Shown here: one piece after another, positions 1 to 9,717 of the stretch | Numbering within the stretch: the first letter of the stretch is position 1 | How the letters are laid out: every line of letters begins with the position of its first letter | Assembly: GCA_916048095.2 (NCBI GenBank) | Contig: OU696575.1 | Span: forward strand, 5,179,501 to 5,243,500 | DNA length: 64,000 nt | Source of the DNA: Sacculina carcini | Lineage: Eukaryota; Arthropoda; Thecostraca; Sacculinidae | Direction: 5' to 3' | The notes under the pieces: model-generated | What the model was told of the DNA's origin: nothing | What the model saw: the letters and a program-made list of their open reading frames with translations, nothing else | Databases searched by the model: none | Translations under genes and position numbers: made by a program

Positions 1-437
1 GGCTTGGTCGATCGTATTTTGTGTTTGGGCTGTTTGGCCACTATCGTACATGCCTGTTATATGATATCGCATCGCATCGCTACGCTGCTGCTGTTGACAA
101 ATACAGTGTTTACGTTTGTTCAACAATCTAGACCGGCAGACCTCCTTGGGGGATAGTTATTGACGCGAACTATTGGAAAAAAGTAGACTATCACAACATT
201 CAGAAGAAACGCAACAACCTGGTGCCGTGCCTACGGTCAGGTGCCAATTGAGGAAAAAGCTACTACATAGTAGTCTCACATAAAAACAACAGCCTATGTT
301 TATCACATATGTTTTAGTAATTCTTCTTTCAATTCTTAACAAATTTGATTAGTATAAAACATGTTTTAGGTTTATAAAATTGGCTTATGGTTGATGACGA
401 ATGATAATAATGCATTTGAAACATCATCAGTCCTGGT
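1..437. other. No gene seen
   Basis: This AT-rich stretch has no convincing exon or mobile element. Only short chance open frames are present. An upstream stomatin exon could lie here or to the left of the window, but none was recognised. Confidence 0.4.
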
Positions 438-879
438 GTAATAGCCAGTGGTTGTCGCGTGCGATAAAAATGAGCTATAAACGATACACGATAATTATCG
501 CTGAGGTAAAACCTTATATCATTTATCGTTTATCGCAAAGTTTCTTAAAATTATCGCTCATCCACTTATAGCTAGTCCCAAAATTGGCGAACGATAAACG
601 ATAAGCTCAAGCTGTGAGTATATACAAGTTCAAGCTATGAGTATATACAAGTTCAAGCTGAGAGTATAGGGTAGAGACTAAAAGCAGCAACACTGGCTTG
701 CAAGTGAATCCTGAAAACCCTCATATGAGAGCTTCCAAGTGTGTGTGTGCAGCTGGTCAATCGCATTATTATTCACAGCTGCAGTGCGCCAGTCTCGCTA
801 GAGTTCTCGAGTTAGGAAGGTGTTTGCCACTCTCTCCTATACGCCTTGACCCAACCCAACCATGGCCCCTTGATATTGA

Positions 880-1617
880 ACCATGTGGCCTCTGCCTTTG
901 AAGAAGGCATCAAGGAGAGATTCACCAGGAAGATCGTCACCTCCATCACATCCACACCTAACAGTGGCGGATCCAGAGTGAAATTTTGGGAGGAGCTGAA
1001 ATAATGTTAAGGGGCTGAAATTTGGGGGCGATCAGTCGTGTGCACCATTATGCAACATCTTGTGGCAATGTTTATATCACCAAATTCTGCATAAAAATAT
1101 TTCTCTTTACCTCTTTTAGTGAACCTCTCGGTTATGAGGGGTTGATAGAAGCTTTTTGAGGGGCTTCAGCCCCCTGAGCCCCTCCCCCTCTGGGTATGCC
1201 AGTGACACCTGACCCTCTCCCCTCCAGCCAGAAACAGTAGGTGATAACAAAAGGCATAAAGAAGCCAGCGACGACCCATTTGCCTTCCTGGAGAGCCCCA
1301 CTGTCATGGTGGAGGATGGGCCCAGCATTGATGAGATAATCAAGAAGGAGGTGAACACCTGGGGCAGGAGCAAGGTGGCAGCTATGAAGCCTGGGTAATT
1401 CCCCAGCATGTAAAGGTAGAAGTGATACCGCTGTTCAAGTACAGCACTGCTGATTACGTCATGTTCATCGTCACGTCATCATGTTCGGCACTGCTGATTC
1501 CGTCCTCAGACTCAAGCTTGCATGTATGACCAGCGACAGGCTTGAGAAGCTGGTCTTCACCAAGGGAAACATGCACCTCCTGGGTGCTGTCTTGAGGAGG
1601 GAGAGGAAGGAGGGATA
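880..1617 (+). pseudogene. hAT (ZBED-type) transposase remnant
   Basis: Fragments of a hAT transposase-like frame are seen. One, at about 898-960, contains EGIKERFTRKIVTSIT. A second, at about 1256-1400, carries DDPFAFLE and PSIDEIIKKEVNTW and ends in TAA; this spacing resembles the region before the hAT dimerisation domain. A third, at about 1500-1617, contains RLEKLVFTKGNMHLLG and resembles the C-terminal dimerisation region. Stops and frame changes separate them, and a MITE interrupts the first two. It cannot make a functional protein. Assignment rests on motif resemblance plus the terminal repeats of the surrounding element. Confidence 0.5.
962..1204. mobile_element. Nested hAT-type MITE (243 bp)
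   Basis: The left end reads CAGTGGCGGATCCAGAG and the right end, read inward, CACTGGCATACCCAGAG. The flanks acacctaa (954-961) and acacctga (1205-1212) match at 7 of 8, an 8-bp duplication as made by hAT transposases. It has no coding capacity. It sits inside the transposase remnant, so it arrived later than that element. Confidence 0.7.
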
Positions 1618-2061
1618 GTCTGAGTCTAAGAGACTAATGTGAAATATATCTTGTAGGCCATAGACTGGTTCCAATGACAGTTTTGTCTAGTTTAATTCAT
1701 GTTCACCGTGGAAAAATAGTTTATATGTTTTTATATATAAATATTTCAACTAAATAAAGGTACTTATCATTTATCGCTTTTGTTATCGCAAGTGAATTTC
1801 TTTTCTCGCAATTGTTTCATCGTTTATCGCTTACCGCAGGCTGGGTTTTGAAAATAAATTCGTTTATCGTTTATCGCAGGTTGGGGAAAAATTATCGTTT
1901 TATCGTTATCGCAAGTTAGAAAAAAGTTATCACAGAAACCACTGGGAATAACCGCATTAATTTTAAGACATTTATATAGATAATTGTGTATGCAATCAAA
2001 TGCGTAAACTTGACAAACTCACGTATACCATATTTACCGGAAACACGTGGTTTGATTGCAG

Positions 2062-2118
2062 ATGGCGTGGCTCATTGTGTTGGCGACATTTCCATTGTCG
2101 CTTTGTGTGTGCTACAAG
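2062..2118 (+). CDS. Stomatin-like gene, exon with membrane hairpin
   Basis: The exon lies between acceptor ttgcag and donor gtattt. Its 19 codons encode a hydrophobic run, MAWLIVLATFPLSLCVCYK, which matches the intramembrane hairpin segment that precedes the [14 protein letters not shown] block in stomatins. It ends in phase 0 and joins the exon at 7877. An ATG happens to open the exon, but family members have further N-terminal residues, so an upstream exon is expected. That exon was not found. Confidence 0.82.
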
Positions 2119-2289
2119 GTATTTCATGGACTCACCCTCTCGAATTTCGCTAGAAAATGTTATCATCTCATAAATGAGACCTTGATAATGAGTAATATTT
2201 TACTTCAACATGAATAAATAGGTTTGGGTACCTTTTATAGAAACCCCATTTAATGCAATTTCACGAAAATATTTGTTTTAGTTATTTGG

Positions 2290-2400
2290 AATCGTTTTTT
2301 CGGAATTATATTACTATATATTACTATATATAATATTATTACTATATATTAATATTATATATTACTATATATTACTATAATTATATTACTATTATGTTAC
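2290..2400. repeat. AT-rich simple repeat
   Basis: Runs of ttactatata form an impure AT-rich tandem tract in the first seen intron of the stomatin-like gene, just left of LTR element 1. Confidence 0.7.
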
Positions 2401-2592
2401 CCTAAATACTGAAAGGTAAAGACTGTTAAATAACAACAAGTTTGAGTATTAAACATTTAAAATGTGTGAATTAAAATAATTAGCTCCGAACTCATTCACC
2501 GATTTTTTGCTAATGTCAACATCAAAATAGAATGTTTCGATATTGAAAATTCCTGTTGTATGTTGTGCACTGTAAGTAATGATTTATGTTCT

Positions 2593-2883
2593 TGTATTTA
2601 CTATTTCTTGTATTGTTAACTGTTCAATTAATCGCTTCCAATTGTTTGTGCGTTCATATTTGTTTCATTGTATGTATGGATTTGCTGCGTGTATGATGGT
2701 TGCCATAGCAACCAGCAATCAACAATGTCGCGAGATGAGCGAGTTTAGTTGGCTGAAGTAAGAAGTGTAGTGTGGAGTATGGAATGATTGTCGCTGTAAT
2801 TTGTTGTATTAGGAGATAGTTGTCGTTATTCATTGTGTATTTCGCTATATTAAATATAGCGAAAACTGAACAAAAGGATTTCA
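2593..2883 (+). repeat. Element 1 5' LTR
   Basis: Begins TGTATTTACTATTTC and ends AAAAGGATTTCA. It carries a near-perfect palindrome: TTTCGCTATATT at 2840-2851 and its reverse complement at 2853-2864. This palindrome is broken in the 3' copy. Confidence 0.92.
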
Positions 2884-2895
2884 AGCTATTTCGGC
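2884..2895 (+). promoter_or_regulatory. Element 1 primer-binding site (tRNA-Phe 5' fragment type)
   Basis: AGCTATTTCGGC follows the LTR directly. Its reverse complement GCCGAAATAGCT equals nucleotides 1-12 of animal tRNA-Phe. It does not match a tRNA 3' end, which would begin TGG. The gag ATG follows after one base. Element 3 has the same 12 bases at the same place. This suggests priming by a cleaved tRNA, as copia does with an internal tRNA-iMet fragment. Confidence 0.65.
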
Positions 2896-2896
2896 T

Positions 2897-3625
2897 ATGA
2901 GCGGCAACATAAAGCTCGGTGATGTGGTGCGGTGTTTTGACGGAACTGGTGACGTCGCACAATGGCTAGGAAAAATCAAGTTGGTGGCCGACTTGAAAGG
3001 CATCGATGATGTTGAAAAAATAATTCCTCTATTTCTCGAGGGTCCCGCATATGCTGTTTATTCGGAATTGGGCGATGCTGAAAAGAGAGACCGTGAACAG
3101 ATCGAGGCGGCTTTGTTGTCAGCATTTGCCATAAACAGTTTCCAGGCATATGAAGAGCTGAAAATGCGGGTATGGAAAGATGAGCCGGTCGACGTTTATC
3201 TAACGGATCTTCGCCGTCTGTCACGACTTGCTGGCATCGAATCAGACGTATTGTTGCTGAGGGCCTTTGTGACCGGTTTACCGGCAGTTATATCACGTGA
3301 GCTGCGTGCTATGACAAGAATTGAATGTTTGCCATTGTCTGATGTATTGCAACGAGCTCGCAGTCTTATGGCAGAGCTACATGGTCCTTCAACTGCAGCT
3401 GTGGCCTCTGGCAGTAAAGCAACCAGACAACGAGAAAACCCGAGTCAGTCCGTGCGCTGTTTCCGATGTGGTGGACCACACATGATGAGATTCTGCAGGC
3501 TGAAACCGAATATCAGTTGCTGGTTATGTCAGAAAGAAGGTCATATGGCCAGGATGTGTCCCAATGCTTCGGGAAACGTGAGTGGAGGAGTTTCTGCGCC
3601 GGAAGTTCCTCCGAGTCATCTATAA
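2897..3625 (+). CDS. Element 1 Gag
   Basis: The 242-residue frame opens 13 nt after the LTR. The N-terminal 170 residues are a capsid-like helical domain with the pattern WLGKIKLVADLKG...IPLFLEG...AYEELKMR...YLTDLRRLS, shared with element 3. Near the C-terminus are two zinc knuckles: CFRCGGPHMMRFC (one residue short between the second Cys and His) and a canonical CWLCQKEGHMARMC. Gag binds RNA and assembles the particle. It overlaps pol in the -1 frame and ends in TAA at 3623-3625. The start is chosen because it is the first ATG after the LTR and primer site. Confidence 0.88.
   Translation: MSGNIKLGDVVRCFDGTGDVAQWLGKIKLVADLKGIDDVEKIIPLFLEGPAYAVYSELGDAEKRDREQIEAALLSAFAINSFQAYEELKMRVWKDEPVDVYLTDLRRLSRLAGIESDVLLLRAFVTGLPAVISRELRAMTRIECLPLSDVLQRARSLMAELHGPSTAAVASGSKATRQRENPSQSVRCFRCGGPHMMRFCRLKPNISCWLCQKEGHMARMCPNASGNVSGGVSAPEVPPSHL
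3571..3613 (+). promoter_or_regulatory. -1 ribosomal frameshift signal, element 1
   Basis: The heptamer GGGAAAC (3571-3577) is in register with Gag codons as G_GGA_AAC. A 6-nt spacer (3578-3583) is followed by a hairpin in which 3584-3594 pairs with 3602-3612. That gives 11 continuous pairs, two of them G-U, around a 7-nt loop. A -1 slip enters the long pol frame. All three parts of a classical frameshift cassette are visible. Confidence 0.82.
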
Positions 3626-6570
3626 AGGCGCTACCTATACTTGTTGGTGCAGTAAATAGAAAGCCAGTTCGAGTATTATTGGATACTGGGTGCACAAAGT
3701 CGGTCGTTGGGTGTTGGGTTGTGCCAAAGTATCATGTGAGAGCAGGAGTGTTATATGGCGTTGACGGGAAAATGGTGACTACTCTAGGAAGCACAAGAAT
3801 TTCGTTGGACATCCGAGGAAGGAACGTTGAACTAGAGTGCACCGTTATGGGTAGATTAATTCCTGGTGTGGATGTGATTGCCGGTATGGATTTTGTCAGG
3901 GCTACTGGGGGATTTAGATGGAGAAATGAGGAAATCGTGTTTGAAGAAGTGATGAATAATGAGTCTGTGGTGCCGACGTCGAACATTCATAAGGTTGTGC
4001 AGTGTGCTACGGGAGAGAAGAAAATATTAAGACCGGCAAGTCATTCACGAGGTCGCATTAAGATAAACGACAGCGATTTTTCTGCTGAATTTGATGGGAT
4101 TTCATGGGTGGTCAAGTGGTTTTGGAAGAACAATCAACCTGCTGTGACTAAGAATCAGATTGCCTACTATGATACCGCTAGATCGGAACAGGTGACTGCG
4201 AGAATGGAAAATGAAATATGTTCATGGATTGAGAAAGGTTGGTTGAAAAGATGTGAAAATCAGCTTGACAGGAAAGGGATAATTCCATTGATGGCCGTCG
4301 TACACGAAAATAAAGACAAAGTGAGACCAGTTATGGATTTTCGTGAGCTCAACAAATCGGTAGAGAGCAATCCTGGTGTTGACGCTGCAGTTTGTCCCGA
4401 AACTCTCCGACGTTGGCGACGAATGTCTGATAATCTCAAGATTGTTGATCTCCAGTCAGCATATTTACAAGTGAGAGTAGATGAGAGTTTATGGCCATAC
4501 CAGCGCGTGATGTTTCGAGGAGTTTTGTATTACCTTACAAGACTTGGCTTCGGTCTATCAAGTGCGCCAAAAATAATGACCAAGATTGTGAAGAAGGTGT
4601 TAGACCAGGACGAAAGGGTGAAGGAGGCTACAGACTGCTATATTGATGATGTCATCGTAGATGAGAACGTTTTTTCAGCTGAGAGTGTTGTCGAACATCT
4701 TTCTCGATTTGGGCTGGTGGCGAAGCCGCCAGAAGAGCTGAATGGTGGTCGCGTATTGGGGTTAGCGCTGAAAAATAACGATAAAGGAGAGCTTTGGTTC
4801 GGTAGAGGCAACAAGCTTCCTCAAGTCGCTGATGTGAATGACTATTTGAGTCGACGGGAGTTATTTGCGATTTGTGGGAAGATTGTTGGCCACTATCCTG
4901 TGTGTGGGTGGGCCAGAGTGGCTTGCAGTTTTATTAAGAGAGCATGTGAGGGTTGCAGATGGGATGATGAAATTGGAAGTACGGCTGTGAACATGTTGAA
5001 AGAATTGCTTAATAGGATTGAAACAGACGATCCAGTGAAGGGAAAATTTTGCGTTTCGTCCACCAGTGAAGGTCGTGCATGGTGCGATGCGAGCAGCTTG
5101 GCTGTGGGTGTTGTGTTAGAAATCGGAGACTACAGAGTGGAAGATGCGGCATGGCTCCGAAAGGGTGACGATTGTCAACATATTAACTTAGCTGAACTGG
5201 ATGCGGTACTAAAGGGTTTAAATCTTGCTTTGAAGTGGAACCTCAAGAAGATTGAAATTATGACTGATTCTGTGACTGTTATGAGGTGGGTGAAGTCAAC
5301 GCTGGAGGGCGATCAAAGAATAAAGGTGACTGGAATGTCGGAAATCTTAGTGAAAAGAAGACTCTCCGTTTTTAAAGATTTAGTCGCGGAATTGAATTTG
5401 GTGGTTACTGTCTCTTTTGTTCCTTCTAGTTTGAACAAGGCCGATGCGATGACCAGAGTCGGAAAAAGGTGGTTAACGAGTAAAAGTAGAGTAACGAAAA
5501 CGGAACCTGGAAAGTTAAATAGTGGATTATGTGCTGTATCTGTTGATGTTCTTCACCAAGATCACCATTTCGGTGTCAATAGGACCTTACAGCTAGCAAG
5601 ATTAGTGAGGAATGATGTGACTAAAGATGATGTCGAGCGATGTGTGAGAAATTGCGCCCAATGTCGTATGGTAGATCCTGCGCCCGCACGACACGAGACT
5701 GGAAATCTGAATGTTGACAAGAATTGGTTGCGATTGTCAGTGGATACCACTCATTATCAGGGTCGATGCTACTTAACTGTGGTTGACTGTGGTCCTAGTC
5801 GCTTCGCAATCTGGAGACAAGTCGGCTCAGAGAACTCGAGAGACGTTGTAGACAACCTGGAGCAGATATTCACAGAACGAGGGCCTCCGTCAGAAATTTT
5901 GATCGATAACAGCAGGACTTTCAGATCCAGTCAACTCGAGAATTTATGTCGAAAATGGAATGTTCGACGAAGATTTCGTGCCGCTTATCGACCGTCGGGG
6001 AACGGCATTGTTGAACGGAACCACCGGACGATTAAGCGTGCTGCAGCAAGAACGGGAGGATCACCATTAGATGCGGTGTTTTACTATAATTTAGCCGTGC
6101 ATGACACTGGAAACCTGAGTATTTCACCGAGTTCATCTATTTACAATTATCAATGGAGGCATCCCCGATCTGAGCCGAAACTACTGGAGACTGACACCGC
6201 GTGTAGATATAGGGTTGGACAAAAAGTACTAGTTAAGCCTCCCAATGCTAGATGTACGTCTGCATGGATGAAAGGAAGAATCACAGGTATAATATCCGCA
6301 AACAATGTAGAAGTCGACGGGATGCCACGACATGTTCTAGATGTGCGTGCTGATGGCGAAAGTGATGCCACCTGTCGCGACACAATTGACAGAGATGCGC
6401 AGGCAGTGAGGAATACAGAAGCAAGATGGCACACACTTTTAGATGATAGTGACGTGGATGATGCTTCTGTTGATGAGAGCGATGTTTCTGAAGTTCGCGT
6501 AGATGTCAATCCACGCAGATCGGCCAGAACAAGGAGACCGCCAAGATGGTTACAGGAATATGCATATTGA
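3577..6570 (+). CDS. Element 1 Pol (PR-RT-RH-IN)
   Basis: The frame is uninterrupted from 3466 to the stop at 6570 and is entered by -1 frameshifting near 3577. An aspartic protease motif LLDTGC lies at about 3677-3694. Reverse transcriptase carries MDFRELN and the catalytic YIDD at about 4639-4650. RNase H shows AWCDASS, INLAELDAV and MTDSVTV as the acidic residues. Integrase has an HHCC finger (HQDHH...C..C), then D in SVDTTHY, D in LIDNSR and E in GIVERNHR, the DDE triad. The RNase H/IN wording differs from the common gypsy type of elements 2, 4 and 5, so it is a separate lineage related to element 3. All catalytic residues are present. Confidence 0.9.
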   Translation, partial: REWRSFCAGSSSESSIKALPILVGAVNRKPVRVLLDTGCTKSVVGCWVVPKYHVRAGVLYGVDGKMVTTLGSTRISLDIRGRNVELECTVMGRLIPGVDVIAGMDFVRATGGFRWRNEEIVFEEVMNNESVVPTSNIHKVVQCATGEKKILRPASHSRGRIKINDSDFSAEFDGISWVVKWFWKNNQPAVTKNQIAYYDTARSEQVTARMENEICSWIEKGWLKRCENQLDRKGIIPLMAVVHENKDKVRPVMDFRELNKSVESNPGVDAAVCPETLRRWRRMSDNLKIVDLQSAYLQVRVDESLWPYQRVMFRGVLYYLTRLGFGLSSAPKIMTKIVKKVLDQDERVKEATDCYIDDVIVDENVFSAESVVEHLSRFGLVAKPPEELNGGRVLGLALKNNDKGELWFGRGNKLPQVADVNDYLSRRELFAICGKIVGHYPVCGWARVACSFIKRACEGCRWDDEIGSTAVNMLKELLNRIETDDPVKGKFCVSSTSEGRAWCDASSLAVGVVLEIGDYRVEDAAWLRKGDDCQHINLAELDAVLKGLNLALKWNLKKIEIMTDSVTVMRWVKSTLEGDQRIKVTGMSEILVKRRLSVFKDLVAELNLVVTVSFVPSSLNKADAMTRVGKRWLTSKSRVTKTEPGKLNSGLCAVSVDVLHQDHHFGVNRTLQLARLVRNDVTKDDVERCVRNCAQCRMVDPAPARHETGNLNVDKNWLRLSVDTTHYQGRCYLTVVDCGPSRFAIWRQVGSENSRDVVDNLEQIFTERGPPSEILIDNSRTFRSSQLENLCRKWNVRRRFRAAYRPSGNGIVERNHRTIKRAAARTGGSPLDAVFYYNLAVHDTGNLSISPSSSIYNYQWRHPRSEPKLLETDTACRYRVGQKVLVKPPNARCTSAWMKGRITGIISANNVEVDGMPRHVLDVRADGESDATCRDTIDRDAQAVRNTEARWHTLLDDSDVDDASVDESDVSEVRVDVNPRRSARTRRPPRWLQEYAY

Positions 6571-6589
6571 TTTTGAGATCAGGAGGGCG

Positions 6590-6879
6590 TGTATTTACTA
6601 TTTCTTGTATTGTTAACTGTTCAATTAATCGCTTCCAATTGTTTGTGCGTTCATATTTGTTTCATTGTATGTATGGATTTGCTGCGTGTATGATGGTTGC
6701 CATAGCAACCAGCAATCAACAATGTCGCGAGATGAGCGAGTTTAGTTGGCTGAAGTAAGAAGTGTAGTGTGGAGTATGGAATGATTGTCGCTGTAATTTG
6801 TTGTATTAGGAGATAGTTGTCGTTATTCATTGTGTATTTTTTATATTAAATATAGCGAAAACTGAACAAAAGGATTTCA
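6590..6879 (+). repeat. Element 1 3' LTR
   Basis: Copy of 2593-2883, preceded by the purine tract aggaggg and followed by the target duplication GTTCT. It reads gtgtattttttatatt where the 5' copy has gtgtatttcgctatatt, which destroys the palindrome. Confidence 0.92.
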
Positions 6880-6895
6880 GTTCTTCAACAAACAA

Positions 6896-6960
6896 GTGTA
6901 TAAAACGCCCAAAACGCTATAAAATGTATAAAACGTATAAAATGCTACAAAACGCCCGTG
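6896..6960. repeat. Short degenerate repeat of TATAAAACG
   Basis: Several imperfect copies of tataaaacgc / tataaaatg follow directly after LTR element 1. Confidence 0.5.
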
Positions 6961-7876
6961 TATTGTTTGAAACACGAATATTTATGATTTGAAAGCTTAT
7001 GTTAGATATATTATGCTAATTCAGGAGCCCAATAAATTCATGTGTTCATTCCTCTATTTATCACATGTCCTGTATATACCTATATGCAATCAGATCATTA
7101 GGTTGAGATCATTGGAAAAACTGTTTCACTCACACATGGAGACTGCTGGAATTCGCCGCTCACAATGAGACGGTTTTGAGCGTTATATACCTGATTGCTA
7201 TTTGCGTCGTGCTCTGGTGTGTTCCAATTAACCTGTTTGAAGCTATATTCGTGCTAGAATATAACATTGTAGCAGTAAATATTGGCGCCAGAGGAGATAT
7301 CACCGCCTCTTTGTCTGCTGCAAGTCGCGAAGAAGCGGAATTCCTTTCTCCTCGTATTATCAGATTTTTTTAGTTCCAAGTAGAGGGATACGACAGAAGT
7401 CAGCTGCAGTAGCCCAAGGGGGTGCCAGCTCTGCTAAATTATCACTCCCCCTTGGTATGGCTGTACAGGGAGAGAAGAAGCAGAGGGTCTGTTTTTAGTC
7501 GCCTCTTACAAGACGCAGCGGGTACGATGGCAGTATTCTTATCCCCTACCATAGGGCTGGTATTATCCGAGACTTTTTGCTTTTGTTGTCGTGCATCGCG
7601 CTGAGCACTGGATGGCACTTCTTCGCTCTGGCACCCCATGAATCAAATGTTGTACCATATTATTTGACTCTCGGTCATATATAAGTGCTTTCGATAAAAG
7701 TGTAGTTTGAGTAGCACGTTTTTTCAAGCCAAAGTCATGGGTACAATGGCCCAAAATCGGCGATACTGTAGCTGTTGATATACATATTTGCATTGTTCAA
7801 TTCCTGTGAAGTGCATACTGTGAAGTGTATTTGAGCAGCTTGAAGTAGAAAGATGCACTTTCTGTGTTTATCTCAG
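6961..7876. other. Intron, no gene seen
   Basis: Intron of the stomatin-like gene. The stretch about 7395-7560, with cgcctcttacaagacgcag and tattcttatcccctacc, resembles a dispersed repeat. I cannot assign it, and no open frame here is convincing. Confidence 0.4.
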
Positions 7877-7949
7877 GTCGTTCAGGAATACGAGAGAGCT
7901 GTGATATTCAGACTGGGCCGTCTATTAAATGGAAGAGCCAAAGGACCAG
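7877..7949 (+). CDS. Stomatin-like gene, exon [15 protein letters not shown]
   Basis: Bounded by acceptor tctcag and donor gtaacg. It encodes [19 protein letters not shown] followed by RAKGP plus one base of Gly. This is the most conserved opening of the SPFH domain in stomatins. Phase 0 in, phase 1 out, which matches the next exon exactly. Confidence 0.95.
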
Positions 7950-8558
7950 GTAACGTGTGAACGTCAAAAACATGTCAAATAATAACTTGTACACGACCGA
8001 GTATATCATTGTCGTAACTGCATGTCGTAAATGCATGTCGTGAAGTACCACTCCAGTTTTTAATTGCGCAGCCATTGAATAACAACCGGCTTTTGTCATT
8101 CCTTTCAAATTGGCAAAATGCATAATATGCGGGTTGTTCCATGTTTGCGTATTTTATTATACAAATCATGCCGGAAATGTTTGAATTTCCGTATCATTTT
8201 CAAAACTAGGAGGAGAGTAACTTTACTCAATATTCATTAAGTAAGCAAAATAATATGTTAAATGTATTTAATATAAAATATATATATATGTAATATATAT
8301 ATGTAATATATATATATGTAATATATGATGTAATTTTATTATGTATAATATATATTTAGTGATATGTAATCAAATACATAGCTTTATATAGAAAATACAG
8401 AACAATGAGTTAATATTCAATAAGCATTATATCATTTAGAAGAATACAGTATTCAATTTAAATATAAACATACTCACGACTACTTACTGGGGTGAGCAGC
8501 ATAACAATTCATAATCAACAGTCAAAACTGTGTGATAAATTTCTTAAACAGTGGCTGA
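7950..8558. other. Intron with AT microsatellite
   Basis: No gene is seen. A tract of atatatatgtaat repeats lies at about 8275-8350. Confidence 0.5.
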
Positions 8559-8820
8559 CAGAGCCGTAGCAGCCGCCCCACGTGCCCCCCGGCCGGGGGC
8601 CCCCGAATGTTGAGGAGCCCGTTGGTTCACGTATGAAATTAAAATTAATCATATTTATTATGTATTGTCTTTACCTTTTTGCTCAGATGCTTTCACCTGA
8701 GCTTGTATTATGTGATTATGTCTAATAAATAAATTCATAATTTGGTGCTATATTCATATTGGGGGCCTCATGTGTTGCCTTCGGGGGGATGGGGGGGCAT
8801 AAGTCCTCGCAACGGCTCTG
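8559..8820. mobile_element. hAT-type MITE (262 bp)
   Basis: Ends are CAGAGCCGTAGCAG and, inward from the right, CAGAGCCGTTGCGAGG. They are flanked by gtggctga (8551-8558) and gtggccga (8821-8828), which match at 7 of 8. GC-rich blocks (ccccccggccgggggcccc) near the left end are typical of this MITE class. It has no coding capacity. Confidence 0.75.
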
Positions 8821-9717
8821 GTGGCCGATTCAGTAATTCATTAAGGAGGGCCAAATAAGTTCTCCCTAAATCTCCTCTCGTGTCGTTTTAAGGAACCAAA
8901 AGGAAAAATGAGATTTAAGCTTGTTACTGAGTCATTACAATTCAAAATTTTTATCGATCCATCATTTTGACATTCATGGTTGTTCAAAAAAATGTCTCAA
9001 GTGTATAATTTAGCTGTCACAACGCTTCTCTATGCGAGCTAATGTTCAATACTATGCGCTAATGCTCAATTCTAGGTGTATGCTGTTAGGTTAAAAGCTG
9101 TCTAGAAAAAAACCAACGTAACCAGAAACGCATAATTAAATGGTAAAAATTAACAATTAACATTAACAAAGCAATGAACAAGGTTTTTTTTAAATTTATG
9201 TCAATCGGGATTATGAAAATATATTGTTTAATGAAATCACATTTTATACGTTCATTTTTTCATTGATAGAATATATCTAATTGTTGTTTAGTAGTCATTT
9301 TAATCAACATAGACTGATAATCACACGTATTCAGGCATACATACACACGTACACACAAATATACACAAACATTTGCACATACACAATCAAAATGACAAAG
9401 TGCAAGCGACACTACGCTACAGGCACAGCAAATGTAAACATAAATATTCTATCACAAACATGTATATGATGATTATTAAGGGCTCGATATTTTCTTCTAA
9501 TTCCGTTCTATTTTCACGGTAAACAAATTGGTATTTTCTTCTATACACCTGGGCAATGATGTAATTCTAACAAGCTGGTGGAGAGCTTATTGAATTAATA
9601 TATAACATAATTATGAATACAAAATACAGTTTTATGAACCATTTTCGCAAAGGTGAATATAATTCGTGTTGCCAACTGGTGTACTCATGAAATAAAACAG
9701 TACGATTGTATCAAATA
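8821..9717. other. Intron, no gene seen
   Basis: AT-rich, with only short chance frames. Confidence 0.4.

Larger units (their letters stand above)
446..1944 (+). mobile_element. Degenerate hAT DNA transposon
   Basis: The ends are inverted: CAGTGGTTGTCGCGTGCGATAA at the left and CAGTGGTTTCTGTGATAA read inward from the right. They are flanked by 8-bp sequences gtaatagc (438-445) and ggaataac (1945-1952), which match at 6 of 8 positions. The 8-bp duplication and the CAGTG termini are hallmarks of hAT elements. Both subterminal zones (about 460-610 and 1765-1930) are full of TTATCGTTTATCGC-like motifs, as expected for transposase-binding repeats. The interior holds a broken transposase and a nested MITE. 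The imperfect duplication and the stops show it is old. Confidence 0.75.
2593..6879 (+). mobile_element. LTR element 1, intact Ty3/gypsy-like retrotransposon
   Basis: The element is bounded by near-identical LTRs of 291 and 290 bp (TG...CA) and a perfect 5-bp target duplication GTTCT (2588-2592 and 6880-6884). Order: LTR, primer-binding site, gag, -1 frameshift, pol (protease, reverse transcriptase, RNase H, integrase), purine tract aggaggg, LTR. Both reading frames are open. The only LTR difference noticed is a small change near 2842-2846. It therefore looks recent and possibly still complete. It sits in a stomatin intron in the sense direction. Confidence 0.93.

Noticed and set aside
698..901. 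67-residue frame as a host gene
   Set aside because: It lies inside the degenerate hAT element and has no recognised pattern.
2884..2895. A tRNA-Phe gene or fragment
   Set aside because: Only 12 nt in antisense directly after an LTR; it is a primer-binding site, not a tRNA gene. No complete tRNA gene was recognised in the window.
7395..7560. Dispersed-repeat-like segment with cgcctcttacaagacgcag
   Set aside because: It reminded me of a repeat common in invertebrate genomes, but I could not name it or set its ends, so it is not called.
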